Assembly: GCF_014633365.1 (NCBI RefSeq)
Contig: NC_068340.1
Span: 23,353,879 to 23,417,878 of the forward strand
Direction: 5' to 3'
Source: Diospyros lotus
Lineage: Eukaryota > Streptophyta > Magnoliopsida > Ericales > Ebenaceae
Length of the DNA: 64,000 bases
Below the pieces are notes generated by a model. That model was given only the letters and a program-made list of their open reading frames with translations, was not told the DNA's origin and did no database searches. Made by a program: the position numbers and the translations under genes. Positions 11,801 to 22,572 of the stretch are shown in pieces. Within the stretch, counting starts at the first letter, position 1; every line of letters begins with the position of its first letter.

Positions 11801-14800
11801 TGCGGTGAGAGAGGCGGCCAGACAGGTTGTCGTTCCAGCGAGCAGCGGCGGCGGGTCTGGCGACGGCGAGGAGGGGAGCAACCGGCGACTTACCAAGATG
11901 AGACAACGAGAGGCGAGAGAGAGAGGAGGGGGGGAAATCTGAAAACGAAATGAAATGCAAACCCTAAAAACGATCTACGCGCTTAGCTGAAGAAAAGTGT
12001 GGGGGGCGGAGGCCTAGGCGGTGGCCACCTAGGGCTGCGACTGGCGGCTAGGCGGCTGCCTCGGCCGCCTAGGCGCGACTGGAACCGCCTAGTCGGGGGG
12101 CCGCCTCCCCCAAAAGCGCCGTGGTTGGCGGCCGCCCAGCGCCTAGGCGGCCGCCCAGCTCGAGTTTTAGAATACTGATTAAAGGCATAAGCTACCAGGT
12201 CTGAGAAGCCATACCTTTGGGGAGGTCTAGGGATCTAGGCTGCCTATCTCGAGCCACATTGTATCTATCAGGATTTGTAGGTTCTCTAAGGCTTGAGTTT
12301 GCTTCACTGTCACCTTCTTCTTCTTCTACTTGAGAGGATCCTTGGTCTTGGTCTTGATTGTCTAAAGGTTCATGATCAAACTGCTCATAATCTATGGTTT
12401 CTTGGGACAGATTTGGGATTTCACTTGGGATCTCCACCTGAACAGATTTATCAGGTTCTTTCTGATTTTGTTGAGGCTCATTACTTCCTAATTTTATGGT
12501 AGAATCTTCATCAAAGATTACATCTCTTGTAACTATGGTTCTAGGTCCATCTAATTCTAAGGTCCATAGTTTGTAACCTTTAACGCCTGATGGGTAACCA
12601 ATAAAGATGCATTTCTTAGTCTTAGGTTCTAGCTTACCTTGCTTTATATGAGTATATGCTAGACAACCGAATACTCTAAGATGGGCTAAGCTAGGTTTAT
12701 GGCCGGTTCACTTTTCATAAGGAGTTTGAAGGCTGATAGCTTTTGAGGGTGTTCTATTAAGAATATGGGCAGCAGCAGCTATTGATTCCCCCCAAAAAGA
12801 CTTGGGTAATTGGGCATGAAACAATATACACCTTACCCTTTCCAAAAGGGTCCTATTCATCCTCTCGGCAACCCCATTTTGCTTGGGATTTCCGGGAGCT
12901 ATAAGATGCCTAATTATACCACCTTCTTTGCACATTTGATCAAACTCTTTATTACAAAATTCCAATCCATTATCGGTTCTAATTACCTTAACTGACCTGC
13001 CCTTTTGGTTTTCTACCATATTCTTCCATGATTTAAATGTATCAAAAGTGTTGTCTTTTGATTTTAGAACATATACCCACAACATTCTAGAAAAATCATC
13101 TATAATGGATAGGAAATATCTAGAACCTCCATGGGATTCTGTTTGGGCTGGACCCCATAAATCAGAATGTATGTAATCTAGGGGTGCTTTTGAAGAATGG
13201 ATAGCAGTTTTGCTGAATTTCACTTTGGCTGACTTACCTAGAATGCAGGATTCACATTTAGATAATTCTAGAGACTGCCCAATATCTAAAATACCTTGGT
13301 TAGCAAGTTCCTTGAGCCCTTGCTCACTTATGTGTGACATTCTTAGATGCCACAAACTTGCTCTAGATCTAGAATTATTGTTGGCTGCTGAAATTTCACC
13401 ACATAAAGTGGTGGCTTGCAATAGGTAAATTCCATTCTTTAAAACTGCCTTCATACAAATTAGAGATCCCTTTGAAATTTGAAAAGATCCACCATCACCT
13501 TTAAACTTATAGCCATTTCTATCTAGTTCTCCAAGGGAAACCAAGTTTCTCTTTAAATTAGGGACATACCTCACTGAAGTGAGGGTTTTTATGGAGCCAT
13601 CATGAAGGTTTAATCTAATGTCTCCTAGCCCCGAACCTTACATTCATGGTCATTGCTGAGCAAGACCTTTCCACCATTAATTTCTCTGAAGTTTTGCAAC
13701 CACAGCTTTCTAGGGGTCATGTGGAAAGAGCAGCCAGAGTCAAGAACCCATTCTAGGCTGTCTGAATGTTCACTAACTATTAGAGCTTCAGAATTGTCAT
13801 AATCAGAGTCACAACAGTTGGCTCCACCATCTCCTGATTTTTCTTTATCTACTAAGTCTTTCTTTCTCTTTGGGCATAGCCGTTTTATATGTCTTTCTTG
13901 CTGGCAATAGTAACATTTTATCGGGCCTTTCCCATTTCTAGACTTAGACCTAGATTTTCCCCTCTTCTTATTTTCCTTTTTAGAGCTTCTGGACCTAACT
14001 GATAATGCATCCCCTGAAGAGGTTTTCTCATTCATTTTGAACCTAAGTTCTTTTGAATTTAAGGCACCTATGACATCTTCTAATGAGAGCTTATCTCTAC
14101 CATGTTGAAGGATGTCTACAAAATTTTCGTAGGATTTAGGCAGAGAATATAGCAGAACTAGGGCCTTGTCTTCCTCTTCATACTTAACTCCTATATTTTC
14201 TAAATCTAGGCTTAGTTTATTAAAGTCATCTATATGGTCATGCAATTTCTGGGATTCTTGCATTTTGAAATTAAAAAACCTGGCCTTTAAGAAGAGGCGA
14301 CTGGACAAGGATCTTTGGAGGTAGAGGTCTTCAAGCTTCTTCCAAATTTCAGCGACTGACTTCCACTTAGAGACTTCCCGAAGGACTTTATCGCCTAGGC
14401 TTAGGATCAGGATGCTGTAAGCCTTTTTATTGATCTCCTTCTTGGCCGTTTCTTGTTCCTCAGTCAGCACTGGTACTTCTTTCCCAGTGGCTGCGTCTAT
14501 TGCTTTAGCTTCTTGCTCCAGCGCTCCTTCGAGTCCTTGACTGCAGAGAAGCGCCACCATCTTTATCCTCCATAAACTGAAATCATTTGATCCATCGAAT
14601 TTTTCGATGTCAAATCTGGAGGTAGATGGCGCCATATTAGATTCTTGAAGGAAGTGAGATTCCTTGAGTTTCTTGAGAATCTTGATTGCCGAAGTACACT
14701 TCTTGGCTCTAATACGAAGTTGTTAGAGTATCTCACAGCTTTCCACTCTATTCTCTCAAGTCAACCAGCTCCCTATCTAACCCAAGAATACACTGATAAT

Positions 14801-17800
14801 AGAGGACATAAAGAAATAACACAATCACACAACAAACAGCAAGATTTATCCTGGTTTGGTCTTGAAATCCAAGACCTACATCCAGACTGCTTAGGCACCA
14901 TTGAAATCCACTATCTTGAAACACCCAAGGGATGATTACAACAAGAACTTAATCCCTCCCGCCCATATACACTGAAAGCTATAGGGAAACTAGGGGAATA
15001 CAAGCTAAGAATCAGCCACTCCCAACCTCTCGCACTCAATCCCAAATCAAGACAGTAAACCGGAAACAATCCTTCATGATTTCTGGCACACTAAGACTCT
15101 CCTATTTATAGGATATAGGGGAGCGGTTTACATGGACTTAAAGATAAAACTAACTAATAGCCGCCTAACAAACTAACAAACTTTAAAACTGGCTGCCACC
15201 TTTTAGAAACATACATTCTAGAAGAACAATTAAATCTAACACTAAATCAGGAAATAAAATATGCAGCAATACAAAGTACATGATTACATTTAATCTAATC
15301 TAATACAAATGTTACAACAAACTTGTTTTTATATGGAGCCACCATATTGAGAAACAGAGAAAAATAGCTGACAATCTTATCAATTTATGACCACTTCCAA
15401 AACGAAATTAGAACTTCCAGATGTACTTGTAAAATACATCATAACGTAGAATTATTACTTAATTAGGTTACTTAAGAGGAAGTTTTATCTCCTTTTCTAT
15501 TTTTGGAAAAAGCTAGAGTATTGCATTTCTCCCACTAAAAATATCCTTGAATTTTCGCAACACTAATTCTCCCAGTGTTGGAGAATACTTGATTGAATTG
15601 TAGTGAATAAGAACAATACTTCCCTTTCTTGAGACCAACTCCTCATTCATTATCCTCATCGTTTCCTCCATGTGATTTTTCTATCCTTGTTAAAACAACA
15701 ATATTCAAGACTTCGTCCTCAGGGGGATGGGTAAATTCTTTTGAAATAATATTAATTGACTTGGGTGGTAGTAGAGATTAAGAATATATTTACTTTGAGC
15801 TAGGACAATAGAGCAAGTGTCCTCTGTGTCTATACTATTTTGATATGCAATATAATTACTACTGGCCGCACCTTGTGAGTTGAGTGCCTCTTCATTTGCC
15901 ATTGCAATGGGTAAATTCTTTTGGTATGGTGGGTGGATTTCCTTCTGTAACGATGACCAGACTCACCTATGACTAGTCTCTTCCACAAACTCAACTTTGG
16001 TGTCCAAAATCTCTGTAACTGGTTGCCTAGAATGACTTTATCCCCCCTCCCACCCCCCAACACACACACACACAAACACACAAAAGCCCTGAAAACAGTA
16101 AAGAAAATACTATATTGTATTGAACTCATTCCCATTTCCTCCCCATTGAAAATTCCTCTAAAATTTCTCAGGTCCATTAGTCGCAGGACCAAACCAACAC
16201 ACTGTTATTGCATTGAAATTTTAACCTTAAGGGTGAAATCAAGAAATTTTAATATGTTTGCAGCTTCTCAAGACTGTCATATCATATATTAAGAATTATT
16301 GAATTGAACATATTTCCAATTCAGAAGCATGCTAATATGTACTTTGATTTTATTGAAATACCCAGCCTAAATGTTAAGTTGGTTCACATCTAATGCCAGA
16401 TCATTCAAGGACACCTTAAGCTACAGTAATTATAAGGTGTTTCACATGCACTTAAAGAGAGATGTATAGTGTGTTTCTCATTATCTGTGTTGCATTCTTT
16501 ATGATGCATTTTTAACATATCAGTTATATTGATTCTTTTACGGCATTTCACATTCACTCTTTTTGAAATATTAACTATTTTCTCTGTCTGCCATAAGAAA
16601 GAGAAACTTTCTTTCCTAATATTGAACATATTTTGCAGGATTATTTTTAGTCCTCTCTGGTTATTTCATGTGGTTGTATCACGAGGCAGATTTTCCTTAC
16701 CTGCTCCATCAATGCCTCATGATCGGAGGGTATGTACCTGCCATATATCTAATTTCCCAAAGATACACTGGTTGCTTATTTGACTATTTTTTCTCATACT
16801 TTAATAAATCTGTTCCCTTAAACTACATACTCTTCCATCAACAGTGGGCACCATTTCATGCTCTCATGGCCACACCATTGCTTGTTGCTTTCGAACTACT
16901 CCTATGTATATATCTTGACAGCAGTTATGGTACAGAGGCAGCACCCTTGCTAGTATAATCTTTGGTAACATTTTTAAGCTGTCTATTTTCCAATTTTTGT
17001 GTAGGTATTTGCCATGCAGTTGGTAAGTTAAAACATCGCATAAAAACTTTTGATTTTTTCTTATAAAGGTCAATTGAACTTTCCATTATGTGAGATTTTG
17101 TTCTTCTCATTCTTCAGATGTTCAAGTCTTTTTGACTCGTTTCATATATGAACTGTAATTTATTGCAGCTTTGAACTTGAAGATTGTCTTTTTGCCCTTT
17201 CTGGCATTTGAAGTTGCAATTTTAGTTGATAACATTAGGTGAGTTATTTTCTCCCGTTAGTAGATCTGCATATTTACTCTTTGAGCTACCAAATCTGAAA
17301 CAATCTTTATATACCAAATAACCTGCATAGTTTGATTTGGGTGCAAATTTTGGAAGATAAGCACCTTCATTTCATGACATGCATTTTGAATGATTTGCAT
17401 TATTGACTTGCCTATTTCTGAGTGTGTGCTTTAGAATACTAATTGGTTGTTTCTTATTCAGGATGTGTAGAGCTCTAATGCCTGGAGATGAAGAAATCAT
17501 GAGTGATGAAGCAATATGGGAGACCCTTCCTGTAAGTTAATATGTTTCTGCTCATTGTAGGAGTTTTTTAGAGATGTTACATCTAGGCTTAGTAAATGCA
17601 TAAAGCGTTCAATTTACTACAGGGACTGTGACCATGTAGTACCAAGTGCCACCAATACTTAGGGACTTCATATCTTCTATTGTTCACCAACTGCGGCCAT
17701 ACTTTTATAATGTATTTGTCATGTAAACTTCTTGGTGAATAAACTGTAGCCACATGCCTGGAATGTCGTGTCTTGCTATTTTGTTTGTTACTATATTGGT

Positions 17801-18727
17801 ACCTCAGTGTCATGACTCATCCAATCTATGGTTCATATACATGCGTTTTACATGACACTAAAAGATTGGAATCATGTATGGTATATGGTCTGAATATTAT
17901 CTGATGTGGACTGATGAAAAGATCCAAAGAAGAAAGAGAAGAAAGTAGGGGAGGAAGAAGAGAAGAAGAAGCTTGAGAAAGAAGCTAAGAAGAAGCAAAG
18001 CAGAGGGAGGGAGATGCATTTTACATGACATTAAAAGATGGAATCATGTATAGTCTATGGTCTGAAGATTATCTGATTTGGGACGATCAAAAGAATCGAA
18101 GAAAAAAGAGAAGAAAGTAGGGGGAAGAAAAAGAGAAGAAGCTTGAGAAAGAAGCTAAGAAGAAGCAAAGCTGAGGGAGGGAGGTGTCATTTTCTTTATA
18201 GGCAAATTCTATAAAATAAAGTATAAAAGATAACAAGATAAAACCTAAACCAGTTATAAATCTAAAATCTAGTTAAACTAAAAAAATAAATAAATCATGT
18301 GATGTCTGTTTTCTAACCATGGTGGAAATTCATGGTCTGAAGGTTACTTTTCATTTTCTCAATGGTTTTTATTATATAAGTGATCGGAACATATTTACTT
18401 TAGAATATAACATCGTTCTTTGACAAGGAAACGAAATGCTTCAACCATTTGTTGGAAGTTAATGACGATAGTGCCTATTTAAATGCTTTTAATTTAGCAA
18501 GTTAGAGACAGAATGGGCTCATGATATGGGAACAAAGTTGAAGAAAGAAAGAATACATGCTAATTGGAAGAAGTTTAATAATTCATGCACCCAATCTTCA
18601 TATATAGCCATCCTTTAACAACATTATTGTCAGATTTGTAGGATCTGGCAAGGTAATTTCAATGGTTCTTTAGGAAATTTGGAGGGAAGATTTGAATTAA
18701 GGGAGGAAAAGAATAGGAAAGAGGAAG

Positions 18728-18767
<40 letters not shown>

Positions 18768-21700
18768 GATCAATCTCATTCACATGATGATCCCCATCCT
18801 CTGATATGGATTATTTATAGCCATCCATACATTGTTTTGAAATGTTCAACTTGAAATAACTTAACTTCCATAACTACTAAGTACAAGCAACAGTAGCTGA
18901 AAAAAAGACACAATTACAAGACTACCCTTGGGATTGTGACAATTACCCCCCACCCCCAAACCCCGGGAACAACATCTTGTCCCCAAGAAGTTACAAAAGT
19001 TGAGCAACCCATGGGAACTGCTTGAGAAGGTCTGGTAGGTACTCCCAAGACGTGTGGTTTGGGTGCAGGTGAGTCCATTGTACTGGCACTTGTATCAGGG
19101 GCATTGAATTTTGATAGGTTACCCTGTTCTCCAGTATTGCTAGGGGTTCCACTACAATCGTGAGTCTTCCACAGTAGGAGGAAGATCTTCACTGATGGAA
19201 TCAGTAGGACCGATTTCTTTCTTTAGTAGTGAAACTAGGAGATGAGGTGTATTCCTACTCTTTCAGGTAATTGCAGTCTATATGCCACTTCCCCAACCTT
19301 GGTTGTTACTGAAAAGGCTTATAGTACTTAGGGCTAAGCTTAGTGGTAGGAGCTGTGTCATAGTCCTTGGGGCATGTGACGCAGGATGGAAGCGAAAACA
19401 AGGAAAAGAAAAGTCTTTTCGTAACGCATGAACGGGCGTTGCTTGATTATCATTCGAACAGACGAGAAAACCGCTTGGAATCCACCAAGGAAAGAAATCC
19501 ACTTGGAATCCTCCAAGAAAAGAAATTTGGAATTTTATTGAATGGAAAAGTTGATTACAAACACTAGCTTCTAGGTATATTTATAGTAGGTATATTTATA
19601 GTGTTTGGCTTAATCCAAATCTAACTAGTACTTCTAAATAAAATCCAAATAGAATCCTAATTCCAAATCCAACTAGAATCCTAATTCCAATTAGAATCCT
19701 AATAGAAATAAGATCCTAATCAACCTAAAACAAGGAAACATACAGTAACAAATAATATTAAAATAAATAAACAGAATATAAATATTAAAACGGAACCCTT
19801 AAATGAAGTCTTCGATCTACTCCGCATCATTCCCTTCCACTTCAAAAAAACTCGACCTTGAGTTATAGTCTGGATAGAGTGGCTCGTCATCCTCACGGAA
19901 CTCATACAAGTCTGCCACGTTGAAGGTACTGGAAATTCCCATGGAGGTTGGCAAATCGAGAATGTAGGCATTGTTGTTGAAAGGGCTGTATTTCTTGGGC
20001 TTCAACTTGTTGTAGGTACTGATGGGAAACCTCTCTTTCCTCAAAAACACCATTACTGAATCTCCTTCCTAAAATTGTTTATTTCGATGGTGAGCATCTG
20101 CCGCTACCTTATACTTTGCATTCGTTAAATTTTGGTTTCAGTCCGGAGAGAGCAATAATCATGAAAAACTTCTCTCTTTGGGAAATCTATTCGGTGCAGG
20201 TCGTAGTAAGAGAAAGAAGAGCATCAAATTCTTGCATGAGTGCATGAACTTTCCCTAGATAAGATTCCATTGATATCTCTTGCTTGAGATTCTTGATATT
20301 GGAGACCATAGTATACAAGCATTGGATATCATTTGTATAACACTCTTTGGCTTTCTTCCATACATCGACACAAGTTTCAAAGGGGCGGAGGAGTTGCAAG
20401 ATTGATGGATCAATGGACTGCCATAGGATGCTGCATAACTGGACATCAACTTGTTCCCATCTAGCTCGATTGGCTGCCGGCACACTTTCAGCTTTTGTGG
20501 AAAGATGATCAGCTTGACCTTGTCCTTTGAACCATATTTTGATCGAGGTTGTCCATGAGAGATAGTTGGCAGACCTTATCAACTTGACGGTGGTAATGTT
20601 GGCTGTCTCGAGATTGGAGACAATAAAGGGTTGATAGGAAGCAAAGGCATTAGATGCTGAAGCAGACTCACCACAGGTAGGGGTGGTGTTACTGAGGTCA
20701 GACATGGCGAGGGTTGCAACTTAGATTTGAAATGGGATGGAAGGAGCAACGAGCAGTGAGTAGCGACAGAGGTTTGCTGAAGCGCCAACGAAGATAGACG
20801 ACGGATGGGAGTGGATGGCCACGAAACCACTAGGATCGGAATGGACTAAGGGAGACGATTCCAACGGTGGTGATGATGTCGTGATCGGAGCACCAAAGAA
20901 GGAGATCAGAGTAAAAACATCTTGGCACACAGTTCTGATGGGTGGCGCGTGACGACGGTAAGGTGGTGGGGCTCTGGGGGTGGGCCAATCTGAGGCCGGC
21001 GGACACAACAATGGCGGTGGCGCGAGCAATTGGTGGTCGGAAAAGAGGCTGATGGTTCAGATCTGTGGGAGATTTGAGTGGTTGCAACCGGATTTAAGTG
21101 AGGCGCGACCGAATATGAGTGGTGGCGTCTGGATTTGAGTAAGGCGTGGTCGAATCTAAGCGGTGGTGACCGGGATCTGATTGGTGGTGGCATTAGCGGG
21201 TAATAGCAACGACGACATCAGTGGTTGGATTTGGGTGATGGCAGCTGGAGACAACATGGATTTGAGTGGATGCGGTCGGATCTGGGTGAACGAGATGGTG
21301 GCAGCACCGGCTGAATTTGGGTGCTACTGTGGCGTTGAAGTAGGAGATGGCGTGGCCAGTGGAATGGAAGATGCTTCGGGATATGTCGCTAGAGGTGGAT
21401 AGATTTAGGATTTGGATACTGCTGGAGAAGGATACACAGCGACGACTTAGGGTTTTCTTACTAGTGGCTCTGATACCATGTGAAAATTTAGAGAGAGAGA
21501 GAGAGAGTTTTTAGGAATTTCTCTTCTAATCAACTAAAAGAGTGTACACCTATATATACACATACCATGGCATAATCATGACATAAGCCATGACATAATA
21601 CTAACCTATGGCAAAAGCCATGACATAATAACAATTATCTTTATATACAACTCAACATATCTTGGATCTTTCTCTAAACTTACTGCACAGATTAGCCACA

Positions 21701-22526
21701 AACTCCATATTGTTCTACTCCTGCTCCATCCTTGAAACCACGCATCTCCTATATCATCTAAATATGCGGCCTCTATTTTCACCTTCCGTCCTTTTAAAAC
21801 TCGATACTAGTAAAAAAATCTCCCACATCTTCAAATCCACCATCGGGGTTGAACGCTTTCAAATGTCGGTATCTCCATCCTGGGTATTGGGAGGTTTATA
21901 GGTCCTCCTCCAATTTCCCTTGCCGCCATCTCCCCTTCCGATTCTACTTCTTCCTCGGATTCTAGAGGATCAATAGCTCTCGGTCGATTCCTCAACGTTG
22001 ATAGGATCGGAGCTGTGGTTGATCTTGGGGGAAAATCCAATGGCAGGGTCATGTTTTGCTGCGGGAGAACAGGCTTAGAGTGGCACTCAATTGCTGGCCA
22101 AGGCTAAGGCTTGAGAATTCCTTCCTCGGGCCGGTCATTGTTTGCTCTAATGTCATTAGTGCCTCTCAAGTTGCCGCATTTTTAGCTCGACTACAACTTA
22201 CCTTTTCTTGAGTTTGTCTAATTTCGATCTCCATGGCCTCCAACTGATCTTCCACTTACTCTTGGTTTTGGTGGATCCCTACCTCCATTGCCTCCAACTT
22301 GGTCTCCCACTGCTTCGTCTGTGTTCCTTCCGCCATCCTTTACCTTCGGATTTGAAGGTGTCTTCGAGAATCGACTGGCAAGAACTAATCACGATTGGAT
22401 CTCAATTTCCAGGCCTGGGATTGCCTCGTTTTGATACCAATTGTCAGATCTGAAGGATTTAGCAAGGTATTGGAATGGTATTTGAGTGTTTTTTTGGGGA
22501 AATATTTGAATTAGGGAGGGAAAAAA

Positions 22527-22572
<46 letters not shown>

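Larger units (their letters stand above)
8140..12177 (-). mobile_element. Complete hAT DNA transposon (4.04 kb) inside Copia I
   Basis: Flanked by a perfect 8-bp target duplication ATTAAAGG (8132-8139 and 12178-12185). Terminal inverted repeats are CAGTGTTCTAAAA and CAGTATTCTAAAA, one mismatch. CAGTG ends and an 8-bp duplication are hAT hallmarks. Both ends carry GC-rich subterminal repeats around GGCGCC and CCTAGGCGG. The minus strand encodes a hAT transposase whose three exons join in frame (8413-10916). Removing the element and one duplication restores the Copia reading context, so it landed after the Copia. Confidence 0.95.
5845..15319 (-). mobile_element. Full-length Copia retrotransposon (Copia I) in intron 1, split by a hAT
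   Basis: LTRs at 5845-6466 and 14721-15319 flank a minus-strand internal region. The 5-bp target duplication AACTT is identical at 5840-5844 and 15320-15324. A primer-binding site (rc TCGTATTAGAGCCAAG) abuts the right LTR and a purine tract abuts the left one. Order on the minus strand is gag, protease, integrase, RT, RNase H, which is Copia order. The two LTRs differ by roughly a dozen substitutions and one 23-bp gap by eye, so the insertion is young. It is dead: a frameshift near 13630, a stop at 12708, and a 4-kb hAT inserted at 8140. Confidence 0.95.

Noticed and set aside
11571..11960. Minus-strand Ser/Pro-rich frames of 92-129 codons
   Set aside because: Produced by GC-rich repeats upstream of the hAT transposase. 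The composition is repetitive with no domain.
15705..15902. Minus-strand 65-codon frame with SNYIAYQNS as a Copia gag start
   Set aside because: Resemblance is too weak, with no primer site, LTR or further gag nearby.
16925..17110. Minus-strand frame across exons 3-4
   Set aside because: Overlaps the micro-exon and introns in reverse, with no motif.
20579..21193. Several overlapping minus-strand frames
   Set aside because: They lie in the leader between a Copia LTR and its gag, are low complexity, and none matches a protein family.
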